This document shows, piece after piece, positions 1-6,369 of a stretch of DNA of 7,490 nucleotides. Both the position numbers and the translations under genes were made by a program. Source of the stretch: a bacterium (GTDB lineage: Bacteria > Krumholzibacteriota > Krumholzibacteriia > LZORAL124-64-63); contig JABIBH010000367.1 in assembly GCA_018652925.1 (NCBI GenBank), forward strand, positions 1 through 7,490, given 5' to 3'. Numbering within the stretch: position 1 is the stretch's first letter; every line of letters starts with the position of its first letter. The notes under the pieces are model-generated. The model saw only the letters and a program-made list of their open reading frames with translations. It ran no database searches and had not been told where the DNA came from.

Positions 1-59
1 AAAGTCAGACCACTGCTCACTGCAGCTACAACGATAAATACAATTATCACCCAGGACAT
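1..59 (-). CDS. Partial gene, hydrophobic N-terminus (membrane or secreted protein)
   Basis: Only the first 19 codons are inside the window; the gene continues past the left edge. The reading frame begins M-S-W-V-I-I-V-F-I-V-V-A-A-V-S-S-G-L-T, an almost uninterrupted hydrophobic run that looks like a membrane segment or an uncleaved signal anchor. No positive residue precedes it. The ATG shares one base with the TGA of the upstream oxidoreductase (TGATG), and an AGGAG Shine-Dalgarno site lies 8 bases upstream, inside the 3' end of that gene. These two facts support a real, translationally coupled fourth gene of the operon. The family cannot be told from so short a piece. I am fairly sure it is a gene start and unsure of everything else about it. 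Confidence 0.6.
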   Translation of the reverse strand, partial: MSWVIIVFIVVAAVSSGLT

Positions 60-1141
60 CAGCTCTGCTCCTGTACTTTTTGAGTGACGATATCAGCAAT
101 CGACATTGCCGAAGTCAGACCTGGCGAATCAATACCGATCAAGTTTATCAAACCATCTCTGTTTTCGATATGAAAATCGGCAAACGGTTTATCTGTATCG
201 ATTTTTGGTCTTATGCCTGCAAAAGCCGGAGTCAGATCTTTACGTTTCAGAAATGGCAGGAACTTTGAAGCACCTTCATAAAAACTGTCAGCTCGATTCG
301 GGTCAACAGTGTAATCCAAATCACCGTCGAACTGCTCATAGTCAGGGCCAAGACGCATGCAACCTGCCATATCAATGCAGAGATGAATCCCTAAAGTATC
401 TTTTCCTGTTGGTGGAACCGGGTAAATCAGTCGCGAAATTTTTCCAAAATGGCCATTGTTAACTGAAAAATAATTGCCTTTTACAAACTTCTGTTTTACA
501 TCACTGTCAACCAGGCTATCGGCATCAAGCCCGGCACAATTAATTACAATCCTGCTTTTATGAGTCCACTTTTCACTGCCTCTTGAGACAGTTACTTGCC
601 AATTACCATTATGTTCAATAGCCTCAACATTGGAATCACACATTATCTCTGCACCGTTTTCAGCAGCGCGATGAGCAAGTGCTTTGGCTGCACCCTCTGC
701 ATCGATAATTCCTGTTTCCGGTGAATAGAGCGCAGCAATTGCTGACACTTCAGGTTCCAGTTTGTTAAGATGGTTTTGATCAAGAAGGACAAGATTTTCA
801 ACGTCGTTGTCACTGCCCTGATTGAACAGGCTTTCAATTCCAGGTAGATCGGACTGATCAACCGCAACAATCAGTTTGCCACATTTTTTATAGCCGATTT
901 TATTTTCAATACAAAACTGGACAAGTTGACGTCTGCCATCGACACAGCATTTTGCTTTTAATGAATCTGTGGGGTAATACATTCCGCCGTGAATGACTTC
1001 GCTGTTTCTGGAGGTAACTCCTGTAGCCAGCTGTGATTCGCGTTCCAGAAGCAAAGGTTTGAAACCTGCAGCGGATAACTTATCGGCCACTGCACAGCCA
1101 ATAATTCCACCGCCAACAACTGTTACATCAACAGAAATCAT
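59..1141 (-). CDS. FAD-dependent oxidoreductase, L-2-hydroxyglutarate oxidase (LhgO/L2HGDH)-like, DAO family
   Basis: This 360-residue protein has a Rossmann FAD-binding N-terminus: VVGGGIIG at residues 8-15, followed by the acidic residue E33 at the end of the second strand, which normally binds the ADP ribose. The conserved SRNSEVIHGGMYYP block is at 44-57. A second dinucleotide-fold element, INCAGLDAD, is at 200-208, with the KGNYF block at 221-225, a YPVPPTGKDTLGIH block at 240-253 and a C-terminal LIGIDSPGLTSA element at 334-345. This pattern matches enzymes that oxidise L-2-hydroxyglutarate or related 2-hydroxy acids or amines using FAD; the exact substrate is inferred. It is shorter than E. 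coli LhgO (about 420 residues), so it may be a family branch with another substrate. There is no signal peptide, so it is probably cytoplasmic or membrane-associated. The start overlaps the thioredoxin gene stop as ATGA. Shine-Dalgarno support is weak, so translation probably depends on coupling. Nine cysteines, including a CC pair at 65-66, are more than usual. Confidence 0.85.
   Translation of the reverse strand: MISVDVTVVGGGIIGCAVADKLSAAGFKPLLLERESQLATGVTSRNSEVIHGGMYYPTDSLKAKCCVDGRRQLVQFCIENKIGYKKCGKLIVAVDQSDLPGIESLFNQGSDNDVENLVLLDQNHLNKLEPEVSAIAALYSPETGIIDAEGAAKALAHRAAENGAEIMCDSNVEAIEHNGNWQVTVSRGSEKWTHKSRIVINCAGLDADSLVDSDVKQKFVKGNYFSVNNGHFGKISRLIYPVPPTGKDTLGIHLCIDMAGCMRLGPDYEQFDGDLDYTVDPNRADSFYEGASKFLPFLKRKDLTPAFAGIRPKIDTDKPFADFHIENRDGLINLIGIDSPGLTSAMSIADIVTQKVQEQS
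68..72 (-). promoter_or_regulatory. Shine-Dalgarno site for the left-edge partial gene
   Basis: AGGAG on the minus strand sits 8 bases before the ATG at 59-57, within the last codons of the oxidoreductase gene. Its match and spacing are what decide that the short hydrophobic frame at the window edge is a translated gene. Confidence 0.55.
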
Positions 1142-1590
1142 TCAGATTGTATTGCCTTTTTCATATAGTCTTCAAACGCTACAGTTTTATAACTATCACT
1201 TGAAAGGTATTGCAAAACTGCAAGGAATACCTTCGCATCGGCAAAGCCTGGCAGGTAGTTTATACGCTTGCCGTCACTTTCAAGAAACCAGAATGTAGGC
1301 AAACTCTTTGCACCATATTCTGCTTGCAATTCTTTTTCCTTGTCCGTATCAACTGAAATGCAGACAAAGTTATCTGTCATCTCTTTTATTACAGCCTTGT
1401 TGGTGAAAGTTTCTTTATCCATTTTAACGCAGTATTTGCACCAGTCAGCATGGAAATCGATAACAACCAGCTTGCCACTTGCGGCAGATTCTTTCATACC
1501 GTCTTCGTAACTTACCCAGTTTATATCGCCACCTGCAAACAATGGCACTGCCAATGCAATGAAAACCAGTGTCGCTAAAATTCGATTCAT
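1138..1590 (-). CDS. Exported thioredoxin-fold protein with CKYC active site
   Basis: This 150-residue protein starts with a signal peptide: one Arg at position 3, a hydrophobic core at about 4-17, and a plausible cleavage after A19 (LFA before GG). The mature part is a single thioredoxin fold. The active site is W50-C51-K52-Y53-C54, following a VVIDFHAD strand, and the cis-proline is P98 in SLPTFWF. The DFHADWC/KETF arrangement resembles the C-terminal domain of DsbD and Thioredoxin_7-type proteins rather than classical cytosolic thioredoxin. It should act as a thiol-disulfide reductase or oxidase in the periplasm; the direction and partner are unknown, as no DsbD-like electron donor is in view. 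An additional cysteine is C77. AGAGGA lies 5 bases before the ATG, inside the end of the upstream pseudouridine synthase gene, which ends one base away. The stop overlaps the next start (ATGA). Confidence 0.85.
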   Translation of the reverse strand: MNRILATLVFIALAVPLFAGGDINWVSYEDGMKESAASGKLVVIDFHADWCKYCVKMDKETFTNKAVIKEMTDNFVCISVDTDKEKELQAEYGAKSLPTFWFLESDGKRINYLPGFADAKVFLAVLQYLSSDSYKTVAFEDYMKKAIQSE

Positions 1591-1591
1591 A

Positions 1592-2266
1592 TTAGTCCTC
1601 TTTCCACGGCCATTTAGCCGGGAATTTTGCCTTGATTACAATTTTTCTACCTGTCACAGGGTGCTCAAAAGAGACTTCCGATGCATGTAACGCAATGGAC
1701 CTGTCCTTGTGCCTGATTTTGGAACCGTATTTCAGATCGCCCTCAATCGGGTAACCGAATTCTGCAAGTTGAGCCCTGATCTGGTGCCTGCGACCAGTAA
1801 TCGGTATAACTTCCACCAATGATCTTTTGCCGTCCGAGTTCAAGACCCTGTACCGCAAAACCGCCTCGCGTGAGTCCTTGAACCTTTGATCGCTGATTGG
1901 TGTCTTGCCCTGTCGATCCTGTTTTTTGCCCATCTGGTGAATCAACTTGCCAGTAAGTTTGCTTGGCATACCAGTTACAACAGCGTAATAGATTTTTCTA
2001 ACCTTCTTTTCGCTGAATAGTTTCGACATTCTGGACGCAGCTTTACTTGTACGGGCCAGAAGCACTATACCACTTACCGGTCGATCAATTCTGTGCACCA
2101 GGCCCAGGAACACATTACCCGGTTTCTCGTACTTTTCCTTGATGTAGGCCTTGGCCAGATCAGTCAGAGCAATAGCTCCACTGTCGTCTCCCTGAGTTAA
2201 TAATCCAGATGGTTTATTGACCGCAAGCAGGTGATTGTCTTCGAGTATTATTTTTAGTTTTTCCAT
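1592..2266 (-). CDS. RluA-family RNA pseudouridine synthase (no S4 domain)
   Basis: This 224-residue enzyme converts specific uridines in rRNA or tRNA to pseudouridine in the cytoplasm. Family marks in order are: the N-terminal ILEDNHLLAVNKPSGLL block (7-23); the catalytic motif LVHRIDRPVSGIVL, with the catalytic aspartate D61 in H-R-I-D; KIYYAVVTG (91-99); the TGRRHQIRAQLAEFG motif (157-171); and the closing ALHASEVSFEHPVTG block (192-206). There is no N-terminal S4 RNA-binding domain, so it resembles the small RluA/TruC-like members more than RluC or RluD. Its RNA target cannot be deduced. It is the first gene of a four-gene minus-strand operon. No Shine-Dalgarno site precedes the ATG; instead an extended -10 promoter element lies 6 bases upstream, suggesting a leaderless message. 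Confidence 0.9.
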   Translation of the reverse strand: MEKLKIILEDNHLLAVNKPSGLLTQGDDSGAIALTDLAKAYIKEKYEKPGNVFLGLVHRIDRPVSGIVLLARTSKAASRMSKLFSEKKVRKIYYAVVTGMPSKLTGKLIHQMGKKQDRQGKTPISDQRFKDSREAVLRYRVLNSDGKRSLVEVIPITGRRHQIRAQLAEFGYPIEGDLKYGSKIRHKDRSIALHASEVSFEHPVTGRKIVIKAKFPAKWPWKED

Positions 2267-2272
2267 TCCAGT

Positions 2273-2281
2273 AATATATCA
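2273..2281 (-). promoter_or_regulatory. Candidate extended -10 promoter for the pseudouridine synthase operon
   Basis: On the minus strand this reads TGATATATT, an extended -10 element (TGn followed by TATATT). Only six bases separate it from the ATG at 2266, so the usual start distance would place transcription initiation at or next to the A of the start codon. A weak -35 candidate (TTCCGC, 2301-2296) is 17 bases upstream. With no ribosome binding site present, a leaderless transcript fits. The assignment rests on consensus matching alone. Confidence 0.45.
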
Positions 2282-2293
2282 GACAACGAGCAC

Positions 2294-2323
2294 TTGCGGA
2301 AGTAGCAACACTGACTGTATGAT
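2294..2323 (+). promoter_or_regulatory. Candidate sigma70 promoter for the prolyl oligopeptidase gene
   Basis: A -35 like TTGCGG (2294-2299) is followed after 18 bases by TATGAT (2318-2323). This would leave a leader of about 65-70 bases before the ATG. The -35 overlaps the weak -35 candidate of the divergent operon promoter, and a small dyad TTGC-N7-GCAA (2294-2308) covers it. It is a consensus match only. Confidence 0.4.
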
Positions 2324-2397
2324 TATCTTTGCTGAAACAAATAGCCTAAAAAGCCGTAGATAAACGGTCACCCTTATTTAACGAGAGGTTCCTCACA

Positions 2398-4533
2398 ATG
2401 CGTTTTCTGTTGTTATTTGCCCTGGCTTTGGTTGTTCTAACCGGCTGCTGGCAAGCTGACGAGTCAGTCAGCTATCCTGAATTCAATTATCCTGAATCCC
2501 AAAAAGTTGATCAGGTCGATGATTACTTCGGTGTTGCGGTTGCAGATCCGTACCGCTGGCTTGAAGACGCAGACAGTGAAGAAACTGCTGCCTGGGTTAC
2601 AGATCAGAACGAACTGACCTTCAATTTCCTGCATACTTTGCCAAAACGTGAAGAAATTCAGGAAAGATTAACTGCAATCTGGGACTACCCAAAATATGGA
2701 GCTCCATTTAAAGAGGGCGGCAGATACTTCTTCTCCAAAAATGACGGCCTGCAAAACCAATCGGTTATTTATATGCAGGAAACTCTGGACAGTGAGCCAA
2801 CTGTATTGATTGACCCCAACACTTTGAGCGAAGACGGTACTGTTGCTCTGGGTGGATTGACTATCAGTAGAGATGGAAGATATATGGCCTGGGGAACCAG
2901 CGTCAGCGGCAGTGACTGGAATACATGGTATGTTCGTGAAATTGGTTCCGGCAAAGACCTGGACGATAAGCTTGAATGGATTAAATTCTCCGGTGCAAGC
3001 TGGGATGAAAAAAGCGAAGGTTTCTACTACAGTAGATACGATGCTCCAGCACCAGGTGAAGAACTTGATGGCGCCAACCACTTCCAGAAAATGTACTACC
3101 ATAAAGTTGGAACATCACAGGATGAAGATGTTCTGGTTTATGACAGACCTGACCAGGAAGAATGGGGCTTTGGTGGATCGGTTACAGAAAGTGGCGACTA
3201 CCTGATTATATCAGTTTGGAAAGGCACTTCCCCACAGAGTCTTCTTTTCTACAAAGATCTGCGTGACCCGAATTCAGAAGTTGTTGAGCTTATCAGCGAC
3301 TTCAATGCAAGCTACGATTTTGTTGGCCACGATGGTCCTCTGTTCTACATATCAACAGATCACAATGCCCCAATGAAAAAGTTGATTGCAATTGATACTA
3401 CCAACCCTGCACCAGAAAACTGGAAAACACTAATTCCGGAAAAAGACATTACGCTGCGTGGTATTGGCATGATTAACGGCGACGAGTTTGTAGCTTCATA
3501 CATGAAAGATGCTCACTCAGTTGTTTACAGGTTCGATATCCATGGTGCAATGATTGGTGAAGTGGCATTACCTGGTATCGGTTCTGCAAGTGGTGTTGGT
3601 GGACACCGTGTTGACACTGAAACTTTCTACACATTTACTTCATATCTCTACCCGCCAACAATCTTCAAGTATGACTTTACTACTGGCATAAGCACTCCTT
3701 TCCGCGAATCGGAAATCGATGTTGACCTGAGTAACTTTACCAGTGAACAGGTATTCTACGAAAGTAAAGACGGCACCAAAATCCCAATGATTCTGGTTCA
3801 CAAAAAAGACCTTAAACTCGACGGTAGCAACCCTACCCTGCTATACGGTTATGGTGGATTCAACATTTCACTGACACCAAGATTCTCGCTTACAAAATTT
3901 GCCTGGGTTGAAATGGGCGGCGTATTTGCAATTGCCAACTTACGTGGCGGTGGTGAGTACGGTGAAGAGTGGCACCAGCAGGGAACATTGCTGAACAAGC
4001 AAAATGTTTTCGATGACTTTATTGCTGGCGCTGAATGGCTCATCGACAACGAGTACACTTCAACCGCAAAACTTGCTGTCCAGGGTGGCAGTAATGGTGG
4101 ACTTCTTGTTGGTGCAGTTTGTAATCAGAGGCCAGACCTGTTTGCTGCAGCAATTCCTGCAGTGGGTGTAATGGACATGCTCCGGTTCCATCTCTTTACT
4201 ATTGGTTGGGCATGGACAAGCGATTACGGTTGCAGTTCCGACAACCTTGAGATGTTTGAGTATCTGTATGGCTACTCCCCATACCACAACCTTGTTGATG
4301 GTACTGACTATCCATCAATTATGATCACAACTGCTGATCATGACGATAGAGTAGTTCCTGGTCACAGCTTCAAGTATGCAGCTCGCCTGCAGGAAGCACA
4401 TGCTGGCCCAGATCCTGTTCTGATTCGTATAGAAACCAAAGCCGGACACGGCGGTGGCAAGCCTACTTCAAAAATCATTGAAGAAGTCAGTGATGAATGG
4501 GCTTTCTTGTGGAATGCGTTGGGAATGAACTAG
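2398..4533 (+). CDS. Prolyl oligopeptidase (S9A serine peptidase), predicted lipoprotein
   Basis: This 711-residue protein cleaves short peptides after proline. Residues 1-17 form a lipoprotein signal: a hydrophobic LLLFALALVVL core and lipobox L-T-G-C with C17. W18 rather than Asp after the cysteine suggests outer-membrane sorting by the enterobacterial rule. Residues about 30-430 correspond to the N-terminal and beta-propeller region, with the early DPYRWLED motif at 50-57. The alpha/beta hydrolase domain has YGYGGFNIS (483-491; Y485 aligns with oxyanion Y473 of pig enzyme), the NLRGGGEYG block (514-522), nucleophile S565 in GGSNGG, W606 matching substrate-stacking W595, D649 and R651 in DHDDRV, and H684 in AGHGGG. 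All catalytic residues are present and the length matches the 710-residue pig enzyme. AGAGG lies 9 bases before the ATG. It is monocistronic and ends at a strong terminator. Its probable role is peptide scavenging in the envelope. Confidence 0.95.
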   Translation: MRFLLLFALALVVLTGCWQADESVSYPEFNYPESQKVDQVDDYFGVAVADPYRWLEDADSEETAAWVTDQNELTFNFLHTLPKREEIQERLTAIWDYPKYGAPFKEGGRYFFSKNDGLQNQSVIYMQETLDSEPTVLIDPNTLSEDGTVALGGLTISRDGRYMAWGTSVSGSDWNTWYVREIGSGKDLDDKLEWIKFSGASWDEKSEGFYYSRYDAPAPGEELDGANHFQKMYYHKVGTSQDEDVLVYDRPDQEEWGFGGSVTESGDYLIISVWKGTSPQSLLFYKDLRDPNSEVVELISDFNASYDFVGHDGPLFYISTDHNAPMKKLIAIDTTNPAPENWKTLIPEKDITLRGIGMINGDEFVASYMKDAHSVVYRFDIHGAMIGEVALPGIGSASGVGGHRVDTETFYTFTSYLYPPTIFKYDFTTGISTPFRESEIDVDLSNFTSEQVFYESKDGTKIPMILVHKKDLKLDGSNPTLLYGYGGFNISLTPRFSLTKFAWVEMGGVFAIANLRGGGEYGEEWHQQGTLLNKQNVFDDFIAGAEWLIDNEYTSTAKLAVQGGSNGGLLVGAVCNQRPDLFAAAIPAVGVMDMLRFHLFTIGWAWTSDYGCSSDNLEMFEYLYGYSPYHNLVDGTDYPSIMITTADHDDRVVPGHSFKYAARLQEAHAGPDPVLIRIETKAGHGGGKPTSKIIEEVSDEWAFLWNALGMN

Positions 4534-4551
4534 AACTCTGAAAGACAAAAC

Positions 4552-4582
4552 AAAAGGCTCCCGGAAAACCGGGAGCCTTTTT
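4552..4582. terminator. Bidirectional intrinsic terminator between convergent genes
   Basis: A perfect 9-bp GC-rich stem, GGCTCCCGG (4556-4564) with CCGGGAGCC (4569-4577), closes an AAAA loop. It is flanked by AAAA on the left and TTTTT on the right, which extend the stem by four A-T pairs. Read rightward it ends in a T-run after the peptidase gene (stop 4533). Read leftward the A-run becomes a T-run 18 bases beyond the pckA stop (4600). It can therefore end both transcripts. Confidence 0.9.
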
Positions 4583-4599
4583 ATTATCCAGAACTAAAC

Positions 4600-6246
4600 T
4601 TACAGACCAGGACACTCAGCAGCGATAGCTGCATCGATATCTTTATCGGCATAAGCTTTTTTCCATTGGGCAGCAAAGTCTTGAGCCAGCTTGGTAGCGC
4701 GCTCACCGTATGCAGCTTTGTCATCCCATGTATTGATTGCAGTCAGGATACTTTCATCTTCAACACCTGGACAACTTTGAGGTACCCAGACCTTGAAATT
4801 TTCATCCTGCTTGTATTCAACATCTTTCAATGAACCGTCAATAGCAGCAGCTACCATTGCACGGGTTAACATGATGTCCATACGAGAGCCTACGCCGTAA
4901 GGGCCGCCACTCCAACCAGTATTTACCAGGTATACCTGAGTATCGTGCTCGTCGAGTTTTTTACCCAACAGGTCAGCATACTCATCAGGATTACGAGGCA
5001 TAAATGGAGCGCCGAAGAAGCGTGAGAACGCACTCTTTGGTTCAGTAACTCCAGTTTCAGTTCCAGCCAACTTGCTGGTGTAACCCATGATGAACCACAA
5101 CATTGCCTGCTCTTTAGTCAGTTTACTGACTGGAGGCAGAACGCCGTTTGCATCAGCAGTCAGGAACAAAATCACATTCGGGTGATCGCCTGTACTGGTT
5201 TTATTGATATTTGTGAGGTACTCAAGAGGATATGAACCACGACTGTTTGGAGTCAGACGATCGTCATAAAGATCAAAGGTTCCATTAGGCCACATCAAAG
5301 CATTTTCGATGATTGCACCGTGCTCGAGATATGGTTTTTCCTGGAAACAAGCCTTGAAGATTTCAGGCTCTTTGTTTGGATCAAGATCGATTAGCTTTGC
5401 ATAACAACCATTTTCAAAGTTAGCTACACCGCCATCATTCCAACCGTGCTCGTCGTCACCCAAAAGGCCACGTTCAGCAACGGCACTCAAGGTAGTTTTA
5501 CCTGTTCCACTGAGTCCAAGCAGCAAAGCGATGTCGCCATCAGGACCTTCGTTCGCAGAACAGTGGATTGGCAAAATACCTTCAGCAGGAAGCATGTAGT
5601 TCATAACAGTGAACAACATTTTCTTACAGCTACCACAGTATTGTGAGCCATAGACAACACCAATACGACGGTCAAAGTCAACTGCAATAACCATAGTAGA
5701 TGTACCATTAATACGCTCGTCAACACGCAGGCGACCTTCGTATCTGGCAGCATCGAGTTTTTGGTCAGGGCATACCAGAAGTGTAAATGGACGATCAGCA
5801 AAAATACTGTTCTTCACACCTTCTGGAGTTTCACGGAACATGTTGTCACAGAACAAAACATTAAGAGCTTTGTTTGAAACAGTTGTTACAGGCATTGCAT
5901 AAGATGCGTCGGCACCAATCACGCGATCGCTTGCATAAACGTTTGACGATTTGCTAAGATTTTCCAGAGCATCATCAACAAGCATATCAAATGTTTCAGG
6001 ATCGACAGGAATATTATTTGCTGCAGTCCAGTCAATTGTGTCAGCAGAATCAGGATGCTTTACAATCAAAGTATCTTTTGGGCTACGACCTGTTGAATCT
6101 GGTTTTGTCCAGGTGGCAAGTGCGCCGTTTTTTGTAACAACAGCTTCGCCATTGTCAACACTAGCCTGAATCAAATCGCTCCGGGAAATGTTGCGTTTGA
6201 TACTGCTGCCTAACAGTAGTTCATCAACGCGTTTCTTAAAACTCAT
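4600..6246 (-). CDS. pckA: Phosphoenolpyruvate carboxykinase, ATP-type
   Basis: This 548-residue cytoplasmic enzyme interconverts oxaloacetate plus ATP and phosphoenolpyruvate plus ADP and CO2, the entry step of gluconeogenesis (or CO2 fixation in some fermenters). The ATP-type family marks are in place: TGRSPKD (52-58, with R54 matching E. coli R65), Y203 and K209 of the metal site, H228 in HCSANEG, the P-loop GLSGTGKTT (244-252, K250 and T251), metal ligand D265 in GDDEHGW, R336 in SRGSYP, GYTSKLAGTE (388-397) and LVNTGWSGG (440-448). Spacing from the P-loop to D265 equals that in E. coli. The unusual part is residues 203-209, Y-C-G-S-C-K-K, where E. coli has Y-G-G-E-M-K-K: a CxxC sits among the Mn ligands. 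AAGGAG lies 7 bases before the ATG, which fixes the start. It is transcribed alone, with a terminator just after it. Confidence 0.97.
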   Translation of the reverse strand: MSFKKRVDELLLGSSIKRNISRSDLIQASVDNGEAVVTKNGALATWTKPDSTGRSPKDTLIVKHPDSADTIDWTAANNIPVDPETFDMLVDDALENLSKSSNVYASDRVIGADASYAMPVTTVSNKALNVLFCDNMFRETPEGVKNSIFADRPFTLLVCPDQKLDAARYEGRLRVDERINGTSTMVIAVDFDRRIGVVYGSQYCGSCKKMLFTVMNYMLPAEGILPIHCSANEGPDGDIALLLGLSGTGKTTLSAVAERGLLGDDEHGWNDGGVANFENGCYAKLIDLDPNKEPEIFKACFQEKPYLEHGAIIENALMWPNGTFDLYDDRLTPNSRGSYPLEYLTNINKTSTGDHPNVILFLTADANGVLPPVSKLTKEQAMLWFIMGYTSKLAGTETGVTEPKSAFSRFFGAPFMPRNPDEYADLLGKKLDEHDTQVYLVNTGWSGGPYGVGSRMDIMLTRAMVAAAIDGSLKDVEYKQDENFKVWVPQSCPGVEDESILTAINTWDDKAAYGERATKLAQDFAAQWKKAYADKDIDAAIAAECPGL

Positions 6247-6276
6247 TGCCGCTCTCCTTAAGATAGCGGGGGCAGA

Positions 6277-6284
6277 TCACGTGA
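6277..6284. promoter_or_regulatory. TCACGTGA palindrome in the pckA leader
   Basis: A perfect 8-bp palindrome lies between the candidate promoter and the ribosome binding site of pckA. Its position downstream of the presumed transcription start would suit a repressor site. No regulator is identified, and an 8-bp palindrome can occur by chance. Confidence 0.25.
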
Positions 6285-6329
6285 CCAACCCTCGTAATTA
6301 AAAAATGAAACAAAACGCTTCTACTGTTT

Positions 6330-6357
6330 AAGATAATGCAAGGTTTTTGAGGTTCAA
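6330..6357 (-). promoter_or_regulatory. Candidate sigma70 promoter for pckA
   Basis: On the minus strand TTGAAC (6357-6352) is followed after 16 bases by TATCTT (6335-6330). This predicts a leader of roughly 75 bases before the pckA ATG, carrying the TCACGTGA palindrome and an AAGGAG ribosome binding site at 6259-6254. The element lies just beyond the stop codon of the upstream transporter gene, so pckA probably has its own promoter. It is a consensus match only. Confidence 0.4.
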
Positions 6358-6369
6358 GCAGTAATATAA

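Noticed and set aside
106..462. Plus-strand open frame of about 118 codons opposite the FAD oxidoreductase
   Set aside because: It is antisense to a gene with clear family motifs, has no recognisable domain and no ribosome binding site worth naming; it is a shadow frame.
2294..2308. TTGC-N7-GCAA dyad considered as a stand-alone operator
   Set aside because: The half-sites are only four bases and match no regulator I can name; it is mentioned only as part of the divergent promoter region.
2354..2367. Small hairpin (CCGT, 6-base loop, ACGG) in the peptidase leader, considered as a riboswitch or attenuator piece
   Set aside because: Four base pairs in a leader under 70 bases is expected by chance, and no riboswitch core can be recognised.
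2668..3102. Minus-strand open frame of about 144 codons within the prolyl oligopeptidase gene
   Set aside because: It lies entirely inside a well-supported gene on the other strand and resembles no protein family.
5446..6169. Short plus- and minus-strand frames within pckA
   Set aside because: They overlap the conserved PEPCK coding region in other frames and show no independent coding signs.
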